A program made the translations under genes and the position numbers. DNA of 64,000 nucleotides from Nocardia brevicatena NBRC 12119 (GTDB lineage Bacteria; Actinomycetota; Actinomycetes; Mycobacteriales; Mycobacteriaceae), in NCBI RefSeq assembly GCF_000308495.1, contig NZ_BAFU01000053.1, forward strand, positions 1 to 64,000, given 5' to 3'. Below, piece by piece: positions 20,768 to 28,730 of this stretch (positions are counted from its first letter, which is position 1; each line of letters starts with the position of its first letter). Below the pieces are notes generated by a model that was given only the letters and a program-made list of their open reading frames with translations, searched no databases and had not been told where the DNA came from.

Positions 20768-21115
20768 GTGACTTACAGGGTGGACGCCCTGGTAGCGCTC
20801 GCGGATGCGACCCGCCGTGCGATATTCGAGGCATTGCGGACCGGGCCCCGATCGGTCGGGCAGCTGGCCCGGACCGTCGGGGTCAGCAGTTCGGCGGCAT
20901 CCCAGCATCTGCGGGTTCTCCGGAATGCGCGGCTGGTAATGGTGCGGGCGGCGGGTAATCGGCGGTTGTACTCGCTGGACCCGCGGGGCCTCGGCGATGT
21001 CCGTGACTATCTGGAGCAGTTCTGGCCGAGCGCGCTGGCCTCCTATGCGGCGGCTCTCGACGACGCCCGAGCCGTGACGGGGGGTCGCTCCCTGCCTCAG
21101 CCCACCCGCCGATAG
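20768..21115 (+). CDS. ArsR-family winged-helix regulator
   Basis: A 115-aa transcription factor. It starts RVDALVALADATRRAIFEAL, the usual ArsR N-terminus, and has a helix-turn-helix at QLARTVGVSSSAASQHLRVL and a wing at AAGNRRLYSLD. No metal-binding cysteine cluster is visible, so it is of the non-metal type (SdpR-like). Two adjacent GTG codons (20765, 20768) are candidate starts; the open frame upstream looks non-coding. It diverges from the M23 peptidase gene and overlaps the convergent GT9 gene by 19 nt. Its target is unknown; the peptidase gene is a candidate by position. Confidence 0.88.
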   Translation: MTYRVDALVALADATRRAIFEALRTGPRSVGQLARTVGVSSSAASQHLRVLRNARLVMVRAAGNRRLYSLDPRGLGDVRDYLEQFWPSALASYAAALDDARAVTGGRSLPQPTRR

Positions 21116-22071
21116 GACATCCGACCGGACTCGGTGCGGCTGCGGGTGGTCAGCTGCCGGTCCACCGCCGCGATGACCTCGGTCACCCCGATCCGCAACA
21201 GACCGGGATCGGGGGTATCGGACTCGCGATCGCCGGTCTGGTTCGCCCACAGCACCTCGTGCCTGCCGAGCAGATGCGGCGGCGGCCCGCCCTGGCGTGG
21301 CGGTGTGGGGCCGAATAGTTGCACGGTGCGGGTGCCGAACGCGGTGGCCAGATGTGCGACGCCGGTATCGCCGCACAGCACCAGCGCGGCCTCGGCCACG
21401 GTCGCGGCCAGTTCGATGAGGTTCTGCTCGCCGGCCACCACCCGCTCCACCGACAGCCCTGCACGGGCTGCGATATCGAGGGCGCGGTCGCGTTCGAACT
21501 CGTCGCCGGTGACGATGACCTCTCGGCCCAGTACCAGCAGATGCCGGATTACCGCCGCGAACCGGTCGGCCGGCCAGCGCCGTGCGGCCGCGCCCGCGCC
21601 GATGTGCACGACCACACTGTCACGGTGGCTGGTGGTGGCCACCGGCGGTACCAGACCGAGGTTGCGCCGATCGGCGCCGATTCCGTCGAATTCGAGCAGG
21701 TGGCACCACCGGTCGACGAGATGCCGATCGGCCTGCCACTCGGGACCGGGAATTTCGGGAAAGGCCGGATTCCGATAGCTGAGAATACGGCGGGCACCCG
21801 TCTTGGACAGCTCCACCAGGGGCGTGGTGCCGGGGCCGTGCAGATTCACCGCCAGATCGGGAGTGGGACCGTCCCAGCGCAGACTGTTCGGCACGGCGAT
21901 CGGCACCATATCGTCGACGGTGGCGATCAGATCGACGACCGCACGCAGCCGAGGCTGAGAGACGAGTACGAGGTGGTCGTCGGGCCTGGTCCGGCGCAGC
22001 GCACGCAGCGCCGGGACCGCGGTGAGCAAATCACCGAGACCCCGTGCCTGAAGCACGAGAACAACCGACAC
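21097..22071 (-). CDS. Glycosyltransferase family 9 (heptosyltransferase-like)
   Basis: A 324-aa cytoplasmic GT-B fold enzyme. The N-terminal domain begins VVLVLQARGLGDLLTAVPALRAL, the GT9 signature. The C-terminal domain has HIGAGAAARRWP, the nucleotide-sugar region LVLCGDTGVAHLATAFG and QLFGPTPP. GT9 enzymes add heptose to LPS in Gram-negatives; in actinobacteria they act on other glycans, so the acceptor is unknown. It starts at GTG 22071 behind AGGAG (spacing ~6) and overlaps the ArsR gene at the 3' end. Confidence 0.88.
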   Translation of the reverse strand: MSVVLVLQARGLGDLLTAVPALRALRRTRPDDHLVLVSQPRLRAVVDLIATVDDMVPIAVPNSLRWDGPTPDLAVNLHGPGTTPLVELSKTGARRILSYRNPAFPEIPGPEWQADRHLVDRWCHLLEFDGIGADRRNLGLVPPVATTSHRDSVVVHIGAGAAARRWPADRFAAVIRHLLVLGREVIVTGDEFERDRALDIAARAGLSVERVVAGEQNLIELAATVAEAALVLCGDTGVAHLATAFGTRTVQLFGPTPPRQGGPPPHLLGRHEVLWANQTGDRESDTPDPGLLRIGVTEVIAAVDRQLTTRSRTESGRMSYRRVG

Positions 22072-22274
22072 TCACTTCTCCTAGCCACCCGATGCCCGTC
22101 AACTCGCCCCCCTTCGCAACCACCCGGATGGTGTTCGACGAGAGAGTCAGTGTTGGACTACCCGGCAGGTGCCGTGGCAAACGTGATCGGCGCGGCGTTC
22201 TCGGTCACAGGTCGGGCGCGTGGCGTTACCCCACGGTTCCGGGGGTGCGTGAGCCGGCGGGGGCTCGTGCCCGG

Positions 22275-22979
22275 TTACCGCGCGCCGTCCGCCGCCTCGT
22301 CGGGTGAATACGGCCACTGGGGTGCGGGCATTTCCGAGTCGGTGACAGAGGTGAGGAACCGGCCGTCCGGGCGGTCGGTGGTGTATATCTCGTATGGGCC
22401 GAATCGAGGATCGAATTCGGCGATTTCGGGCCGGGCCGTGGTCAGTGTGCCGAGTCCGAAGTCGACCAGAATGCCGTCGGGTCCAACCTTCGCGACCACG
22501 GCCGAATGGTTGATCATCCCGATGTCTTCGTCGTCTCCGGGTTCTGCCCGGTAGGCCACGACATCTCCGGAAGTGGCAGTGCTTTCGTCGGCTACCCGGC
22601 GAAACCCGTTCTCGGCGAGGGCTCGGTCGACATTCGCGCCGGGAAACCGGCCTGCTTCACCGTTACGACTGAATGTGTAGCCATGGTAATTGAATTGTGG
22701 GTCGACAGGACCGAGTGGTTCGTACCGCGCCCATCGGCGACCGAGATCTCGTTCCGGATAGGACAGCCCCTCCGCCCTCTCCTGTATCCGGTAGTACCAA
22801 AGCCCTTCAGGTGGGAGATCTCGTCCCGGGTACGTGGGGGATCGTGGTTCTCGAACTTTGTCGCCAAGCCGGTAAAGGCATTCCGAAGACGGTGGGCGAC
22901 CTCTGATAAACCGGCAGAGCAGGTCCGCATGCGGATGGAGGGTAGCTTCCCGTGTCGCTGGGACGAGATGGCGCGTTGG
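22275..22979 (-). pseudogene. Probable remnant of a secreted NlpC/CHAP-like cysteine-peptidase-type gene
   Basis: A continuous reading frame without stop runs from 22979 down to 22275. It reads as a coherent protein in its last ~200 codons, with WYYRIQERAEGLSYPERD, FNYHGYTFS, NVDRALAENGFR and GDVVAYRAEPGDDEDIG...NHSAVVAKV. The pattern of a loop before HG, then GD(V)V.YR, then H(S/T)..V resembles papain-like/CHAP amidases, where the first element is normally NCHG. Here the Cys position is Tyr (codon TAC at 22688-22686). No ATG precedes the conserved part, and the first GTG (22559) would discard half of it. I interpret it as decayed, or as a non-catalytic gene with an odd start. Family assignment is tentative. 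Confidence 0.45.
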
Positions 22980-23138
22980 TCATCGGGACCCTTCCGGAGC
23001 GGCGGCGGCGAAGTGTCATGGGACGAGTCGGTCCGGCACCGGGCGGGTAAATGAGCAGAATGACGTGTGCGAGATCGCACTCCACTGTTTACGACCATAT
23101 GTAGTAGGTGGCTGTGTGATCGAGTAGCGTTCCGTCTC

Positions 23139-23489
23139 ATGGATTTCGTCTACAACGTCGTGATCGTCACACACCTACTCGGTATGGCGGCGCTGGTCGG
23201 CGGCTATGTGGCAGGGCAGCCTGCCGTCAACTCCGTCATGGTCTGGGGTGCGCGCCTGCAGATCATCACCGGTCTGGTCCTGGTGGGGATGGCCGAGTCC
23301 ATCGGCTCGCTCGACAAAGATCTGAACATGGTGAAGATCGGTGTGAAGCTCGTGGTCGCCTTCCTGGTCGCCGCCTTCGCCGAAATGGGCCGCGCCGAGG
23401 GCAAACGCGGCAAGGAGCTGCCCTGGATGACGCATGCGGCGGGCGGTCTGGGCATTGTCAACGTAGCGATCGCCACGCTCTGGACCTGA
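23139..23489 (+). CDS. Small conserved four-helix membrane protein
   Basis: A 116-aa protein made largely of hydrophobic segments: VVIVTHLLGMAALVGGYVAG, LQIITGLVLVGMAESIG, GVKLVVAFLVAAFAEM and a C-terminal GLGIVNVAIATLW. A charged loop with GRAEGKRGKELP lies before the last segment. ATG 23139 was chosen because hydrophobic, family-like sequence begins there. No enzymatic motif is visible and the function is unknown. Confidence 0.75.
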   Translation: MDFVYNVVIVTHLLGMAALVGGYVAGQPAVNSVMVWGARLQIITGLVLVGMAESIGSLDKDLNMVKIGVKLVVAFLVAAFAEMGRAEGKRGKELPWMTHAAGGLGIVNVAIATLWT

Positions 23490-23733
23490 TGGTCTTCTCG
23501 CGGTGCCGATGTGAAGCCGTGTGGGTGCCGGCACCGCATCCCCGTTCGCGGTCCTTCGCCCCGGCCCGCCCCCGCGGGTCGGACAGATCGGGCCGGCGCG
23601 TACAGCGCCGCCCGATAGGCCCTGTGTCGTCAAGGGTGGTGGCCGAATTACCTGTTGACGCTGGCAGATACGGATTGGATACTTTTGCTGTTCTGTGTCA
23701 GATGCTCCAACGATCCGACGAACCCTTATCGGG

Positions 23734-24033
23734 ATGAGCATGATGATGTACGCACTGCACGAGATAGCTCTTACTCGGATGGTCGTCGCCCAGGTCGCCG
23801 ATCCGGCACCCGAGGCACCGCCGCTGTCGGCCGAGATCCTCGAACTCGTCCGCTATTTCACCTGGTTCGCCCTGCTGTCCGGAATTATGGGGGTTACCCT
23901 CGCCGGAGGGCAGTTCGCCTGGGAGAAATGGCACGGTGGGGCACTGGCCTCGCCGAAGATGCTCGTGGGCGGGATGCTCGGCGGCGCGATCGCGGCGAGT
24001 GCGGTCGGCGTTATGAACGCCCTGGTCGTCTGA
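23734..24033 (+). CDS. Small two-helix membrane protein, TrbC/VirB2-like pattern
   Basis: A ~99-aa protein. A short N-terminal segment ending PEAPPLSAEILELVRYF precedes two hydrophobic helices, TWFALLSGIMGVTLAGGQFAW and MLVGGMLGGAIAASAVGVMNAL, separated by a charged, Trp/His-containing turn. The arrangement resembles the small TrbC/VirB2-type proteins coded in actinobacterial conjugative elements. No other transfer gene is nearby, so this is only a structural likeness. The start is uncertain (ATG 23734 or GTG 23695) and the ribosome site is weak. Confidence 0.55.
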   Translation: MSMMMYALHEIALTRMVVAQVADPAPEAPPLSAEILELVRYFTWFALLSGIMGVTLAGGQFAWEKWHGGALASPKMLVGGMLGGAIAASAVGVMNALVV

Positions 24034-24295
24034 CGATCGGCTCCCCGATGCGCCGCAGGCGGCGGCGTGGAGGCCGCGCGCTTCATAGGCTCGGATGGGA
24101 GAGGCTCTTGAAGAGACTACTTGCCGATATTCGGATATACGCATCGAACTATGTAATTCCTACCACAAACCATCGAAGCAATAGAGCCCACATAGAAACC
24201 TTGCCGTCCATCGGCTCGTCGTGCGCGCACCTTCTCGGTGTCCGGCTCGGCAAGATCATCGGCGCATGGATTATCCGACTTTCGCGGCGTGCCCG

Positions 24296-24757
24296 CTATT
24301 GCCCGGCCGCGGCGCTTCGATGAGCATGGGTGAGGAGGGAATTCCGGAGTTTGTGTACGACGGCGCGGGCTTGGTCGGCTTCATCATCGGTCCAATCGGC
24401 CAAGACCTTCTGCATACTGCGCGCTCGGGATATTCGGACGCGGTGCAGTAGTTCGCGGCCGTTGTCGGTGATTTCAACGAGAGTTGCGCGGCCGTCGGTG
24501 GGATCGGCGTGGCGGCTCATGTACCCGGCCGTCACCAGTTCGGTGATATGCCTGCTCAGGGCTGAAGGGCTTATGCGCATCTCGCCCGCTAGATCCACCT
24601 GACGGCACGGGCCGATGGTTTCCAGGACGACCAGTACCCCGAGGGCGCCGGGAAGGAGCCGGCCTTCCACGGCTGGGGCGAGGGTGCTGCGAAAGGCGCG
24701 GCCCATGAGGAAGAGCTCCTCCATGAGGCTTTGCGCGGTCTCGGACGATACGGCCAT
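24296..24757 (-). CDS. MarR-family transcriptional regulator
   Basis: A 153-aa dimeric winged-helix repressor. The DNA-binding part has VDLAGEMRISPSALSRHITEL as recognition helices and ADPTDGRATLVEIT as the wing with the typical DGR. It starts at ATG 24757 with a GGGGG-type ribosome site. Just upstream is an AT-rich segment with an inverted ATTAAC/GTTAAT pair that may be its own operator. Neighbouring genes suggest no obvious target. Confidence 0.9.
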   Translation of the reverse strand: MAVSSETAQSLMEELFLMGRAFRSTLAPAVEGRLLPGALGVLVVLETIGPCRQVDLAGEMRISPSALSRHITELVTAGYMSRHADPTDGRATLVEITDNGRELLHRVRISRARSMQKVLADWTDDEADQARAVVHKLRNSLLTHAHRSAAAGQ

Positions 24758-24791
24758 GGTGGCCCCCTGCCGTGGTTGGTCGCTCTATGTA

Positions 24792-24820
24792 ATTAACTTA
24801 GGTTCATTACTTGCGTTAAT
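24792..24820. promoter_or_regulatory. AT-rich inverted repeat upstream of marR, candidate operator/promoter
   Basis: ATTAAC (24792-24797) and GTTAAT (24815-24820) are inverted and 17 bp apart, inside a ~50-bp stretch (24785-24835) that is far richer in A+T than the surroundings. It lies 35-63 bp upstream of the marR start. Autoregulation by the MarR protein is an inference. Confidence 0.4.
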
Positions 24821-24949
24821 CAACTAATAGTACATGTGGTTCCGCTCACGAGGATGCCACTCCGGTAGATGAGGGTCGACCCGAATACGCCGGTAACCTG
24901 CCATGAGGGTGTGGGCACGTGGGTTCGGTGATGTGGGTGGAGATGCTGC

Positions 24950-25808
24950 TCAGCCGAGCCGGTAACGGCGGGTGGCGTTGACGGAGAAAAGATTGCGCCG
25001 GTCCTGGTCGCTGAGTGGTGCGGTGATCACCTGGTAGCTGGCCAGCAGTTGGGTGTAGCTTCCGGCGATGCCGTCGACGGGGAAGTTGCTGCCGAAGAAG
25101 CAGCGGTCGATGCCGAACAGTTCCAGACAGGTCTCCACGAACGGGCGCAGTACTTCAGGGGTGGTGCTTCCCAGCGCCGCTCCCAGCCCGGAGATCTTGC
25201 AATCGACATTGGGCAGGGCGGCGAGCTTGGCGATTCCGTCGCGCCACTGTCGGAACGGTTCGGGCTCAGTGCCCTCTGGCAGGCCCGCATGTTCCAGCAC
25301 GATAGCTGTGTCGTGGGCTTTTTCGATCAATGGGAGATAGGCGGTCACCTCCGCGGGACGGATGATCTGGTCGAAGACCAGATTGTGCTCGCCGAGGAGC
25401 CGGAGCAGTTCCGCCGAGGTTGTCTCGACCGGGTCCAGACCGGCGAACACACGTACTCCACGAAAGGCGGAGCCGGCGGCTTGGGCGAGCGTCTGCTGTG
25501 CGATGGTCCGGAAGGGAGCTTGCGGGTCGATGGCGCCGATGATCGCCGAAGGTCGGCCCGTGTCCCGATGGAGTTGGTTCAGCCACCGGGTCTCATGCAG
25601 GAAAGCCCCGGCGGCGGTGGTTGCCGAGACATGGACCAGGCCGGTGACGTGTACGCCTGCGGCGCCCGCGTCGGCCAGGTAGTCGGGTAGCAGATAGTCG
25701 CGGTAGAGCGCCGGCCTGGCGGCGCGCAGCATCGGATACCAATCATGCGTGCTCACCTGCCAGAAGTGGGCGTGCGCATCGACGAAAGTCGAGGGAAGCA
25801 GTGGGCAT
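24950..25808 (-). CDS. Amidohydrolase (metal-dependent TIM-barrel), N-terminal frameshift
   Basis: This is a 2-pyrone-4,6-dicarboxylate lactonase/L-fuconolactonase-type amidohydrolase of ~280 aa. The barrel ends with the strands around KISGLG and CFFGSNFPVDG. The metal-binding motif VDAHAHFWQ is encoded at 25783-25757, directly before the GTG at 25756, in the same frame as the rest. However, no start codon of the ATG/GTG/TTG type precedes it in that frame. An ATG at 25808 reads MPTASLDF and then slips out of frame; removing one base near 25784 would give MPTASLDF-VDAHAHFWQ. This is either a true frameshift (inactive gene) or a sequencing error. It diverges from the LysR gene, its likely regulator. 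Confidence 0.8.
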
Positions 25809-25958
25809 CAGGGTGTCTCCGGATAGGCAGAGGGATTGTGCCGCTCAGTCTCTGATCGGGATGCGGGCGGCGCCACCGCCCCTCCCGCAGGAACCGTTCG
25901 GAATCTCCGAACGCGCCGTATGCTGGAGCGTCGCAGCCAGAGATCGACAGGGGGTCCG

Positions 25959-26843
25959 GTGGAACTGCGCCAGTTGCGCACTTTCGAGGCGGTTGTGGCT
26001 CATCGCACGGTCACCGCCGCCGCTGTGGCGCTCGGCCTCGCGCCGTCCTCGGTCTCCGAGCAGATCCGCACCCTGGAGAAATCCCTGGGCGTTGCCCTGT
26101 TCGATCGCGCGCCGCGCGGGATGACCCTCACTCCGGCGGGGGATCGGCTTCTGCTGTGGTCACAGCGGCTGCTCGACCAAGCCGAGCAGGCCCGGCGCGA
26201 GGTCTTGGCCACCCGGCCCCGGCTGCGGTTCGGTGCGTTGGAGATCATTGCGGCCACTCATGTGCCCGGTGTGCTGGTTCGTCTGGCCGAACGCCGACCA
26301 GACCTGGACATCTCCCTGCATACCGATGCCGACCGCGATGGGCTGCTCAACTCGGTCGCCACCGGTCGGCTGGAGGCGGCGATGATCCTGGACACCGCGG
26401 GCCCTCTGGGCGAACTCGGCTTCGACCTGCCGCCTGCCCCGTTGGACTACCTCGATCTGGAGGAAGTACCGTTCACCCTGGTCGCCGCGCCCACCCATCC
26501 CCTCGGTAGCGTCGGTGTCCTGACCCGAGACGATCTGCGGGGCCGGCGGCTGCTGGTGAACGCTCCATCCTGCTCCTTCTGGCTTGCCGGAGAGCTCCTG
26601 CTGGGCCGGGACGTCGAACGGGTCCACACCGGCGGGATAGCGGTAACCCGCGCCTGCGCCGAGCGCGGCCTGGGCATAGCGCTGTTGCCCGAGTTCGCCG
26701 TACGAGAGCAACTGGCCGCGGGTTCACTGGTGCGGCTGCCACTGGATACGGCCTCGGTTCGGCTGTATCTGCGTCTGATCTGGCGCGCCGACCGCGAAGC
26801 CTTACCAGGACTGCGGGAAGTGCTTTACGCGGCTGCGTCGTAA
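25959..26843 (+). CDS. LysR-family transcriptional regulator
   Basis: A 294-aa regulator. The N-terminal helix-turn-helix reads VELRQLRTFEAVVAHRTVT then ALGLAPSSVSEQIRTLEKSLG. A periplasmic-binding-type effector domain follows from about residue 88. GTG 25959 matches the family's typical start (ELRQLRTF), with a GGGGG stretch just before. It is divergent from the amidohydrolase, 150 bp apart, which is the classic arrangement for a LysR regulator and its target. Confidence 0.92.
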   Translation: MELRQLRTFEAVVAHRTVTAAAVALGLAPSSVSEQIRTLEKSLGVALFDRAPRGMTLTPAGDRLLLWSQRLLDQAEQARREVLATRPRLRFGALEIIAATHVPGVLVRLAERRPDLDISLHTDADRDGLLNSVATGRLEAAMILDTAGPLGELGFDLPPAPLDYLDLEEVPFTLVAAPTHPLGSVGVLTRDDLRGRRLLVNAPSCSFWLAGELLLGRDVERVHTGGIAVTRACAERGLGIALLPEFAVREQLAAGSLVRLPLDTASVRLYLRLIWRADREALPGLREVLYAAAS

Positions 26844-27081
26844 CCGCCCGACATCGGTGAATCGGGGTGTGCCGGGTCCCTGGAGGAATGGGGCCCGGAC
26901 GGTATCCGCGCCGCCCCGACGGAGCCGGGTGCCGTGGGTGTGGCGCGCGGTGTGCGGGCGCAGCCACGAGCGGCCGGCATCGGTGCCGACGGCGAGGACG
27001 ACTTGGGTGATGCCGGAGACGGTCGGCCGCGCTGCCCGGTCCACAGCGGTCCGGGCCGGTTGCCGCGGACCTCGATCCAGA

Positions 27082-27103
27082 TGGCCGGTCCGCCGGCCGG
27101 CCA
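27082..27103. terminator. Weak hairpin after nuoN, between nuoN and lysR
   Basis: GGCCGG (27083-27088) and CCGGCC (27093-27098) can pair with a 4-base loop, a few bases beyond the nuoN stop. The 26844-27107 interval between the convergent lysR and nuoN genes holds no supported gene. A terminator function is likely by position but the stem is short. Confidence 0.3.
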
Positions 27104-27107
27104 CCGA

Positions 27108-28730
27108 TTACCGAATGAAGATACCGGCGTGCTCGGTCAGATCCAGCAGCGGCTGCGGGACGATTCCGAGCACCAGTGTGACGGCGGCCGTTATGGCGAC
27201 GACGACCGTGGTCGGTTTCGGAGCGGTAACCACCGGGGCGTCGGCGGGTGGATCGGTGAAGAACATCAGCACGATCACCCGGACGTAGAAAAAGGCCGCG
27301 ATGGCACTGGCGATCACGCCCACCACGACCAGAGCCGCGGCATCGCCCTCGGCCGCGGCCCGGAATACGGCGAACTTCGCCACGAAGCCGCCGGTCAGTG
27401 GGATCCCGGCGAAGGAGAGCAACAGCAGCGCGAAGACCGCCGCCTGCCACGGTGCCTGTCTGCCCAGTCCGGCCCACCGGGGCAGGGCGGTGGCCTCGGT
27501 GCCGTCGGCGTCACGCACCAGGCCCACCAGTGTGAACGCACCCAGCGTGCCGAGTCCGTAGACGACGAGATAGAACAGCACCGAGGAGATACCGGACGCG
27601 TTGGCGGCGACCAGCGCGGTGAGCAGGAAACCGGCGTGCGCGACCGACGAATACGCCAGCATGCGCTTCATATCGGTCTGGGTGATGGCCATGATCGCAC
27701 CGATCAGCATGGTGGCCACGGCGACGGCCGCGAGCACCGGACGCCAATCGTTGACCAACCCCGGGACGGCGATGTGCAGGACGCGCAGCATCGCGCCGAG
27801 CGCGGCGATCTTGGTGGCGGCCGCCATGAACGCCGTGATCGGCGTCGGAGCACCCTGGTACACATCGGGCACCCAGGCCTGGAACGGCACCGCGCCGATC
27901 TTGAACAACAGGCCGACCGCCAACATGGCCACCCCGAGCAGCGCCAGGGTGGACTCGCCGGTATCCGCGGCGATGGCATCGGCGATACCGGGCAGGCGTA
28001 CCGTGCCCGCCTGCCCGTACAGCAGTGCCACCCCGTACAGGAAGAAGGCCGATGAGAACGCGCCGAGCAGGAAGTACTTCATCGCCGCCTCCTGCGACAG
28101 CAGTCGCTGTCTGCGGGCCAGCCCGCACAGCAGGTACAGCGGCAGCGACAGCACCTCGAGCGCCACGAACATGGTGAGCAGATCGCCGGCCGCCGGAAAC
28201 AGCAGCAGGCCGCCGAGCGCCAGCAGGACGAGTGGGAACACCTCGGTGGCGCCGACCCCGGCGCGCTCGGCGGACCGTTCGGCCGTGCTGCCGGGTACGG
28301 CCGAGGCCTGCGGGGTGAAGGCGTCCATCACGTAGGCGGCGGTGGCCGCGGCGCGACTCCAGGTTCCCGGACCGGACCGCGGCCGGGGCAGCGGGCCGCG
28401 TTCGGCGAGGACCGGCACCGCCAGGACTGCCACCACCAGCAGGGTTCCCTGCAGGAAAAGGGTCACTCCGTCGATCGCGACCGCACCGCCCACGGCGGAG
28501 GTTTCCGTACCCGCCAACAGGAGCACCGCCACCAGTGCCGCGGCGAGCGCCGCGACGGTGAGCACCAGGTGGACGGGGTAGCGGACCCGTCGCGGCAGGA
28601 ACGCTTCCACCAGCACTCCGAGCACGGCGGCGCCGAAGACGATGAGCATCGGGGCCAGTGCGTGATATTCGATACTGGGCGTGGGGACGGACGCGGCCAG
28701 GACCGTCCCGATTTCGAGCTCACCGCTCAT
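27108..28730 (-). CDS. nuoN: NADH-quinone oxidoreductase subunit N
   Basis: A 540-aa antiporter-like membrane subunit of complex I, part of the proton-pumping arm. About 14 hydrophobic segments are present, with the conserved Lys-bearing helices around LLFKIGAVPFQAWVPDVYQGAP and TDMKRMLAYSSVAHAGF. It is the last gene of the operon. Its ATG at 28730 lies inside the end of nuoM (11-nt overlap). Length is normal for mycobacterial-type NuoN. Confidence 0.96.
   Translation of the reverse strand: MSGELEIGTVLAASVPTPSIEYHALAPMLIVFGAAVLGVLVEAFLPRRVRYPVHLVLTVAALAAALVAVLLLAGTETSAVGGAVAIDGVTLFLQGTLLVVAVLAVPVLAERGPLPRPRSGPGTWSRAAATAAYVMDAFTPQASAVPGSTAERSAERAGVGATEVFPLVLLALGGLLLFPAAGDLLTMFVALEVLSLPLYLLCGLARRQRLLSQEAAMKYFLLGAFSSAFFLYGVALLYGQAGTVRLPGIADAIAADTGESTLALLGVAMLAVGLLFKIGAVPFQAWVPDVYQGAPTPITAFMAAATKIAALGAMLRVLHIAVPGLVNDWRPVLAAVAVATMLIGAIMAITQTDMKRMLAYSSVAHAGFLLTALVAANASGISSVLFYLVVYGLGTLGAFTLVGLVRDADGTEATALPRWAGLGRQAPWQAAVFALLLLSFAGIPLTGGFVAKFAVFRAAAEGDAAALVVVGVIASAIAAFFYVRVIVLMFFTDPPADAPVVTAPKPTTVVVAITAAVTLVLGIVPQPLLDLTEHAGIFIR

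Noticed and set aside
22506-23054. A 182-codon plus-strand ORF opposite the decayed peptidase-like frame
   Set aside because: The minus strand reads as the more protein-like sequence with recognisable motif order; the plus frame shows none.
26802-27104. A 100-codon minus-strand ORF just downstream of nuoN
   Set aside because: Its composition is Arg/Thr-rich like a shadow frame, it overlaps the 3' end of lysR, and no motif or ribosome site supports it.
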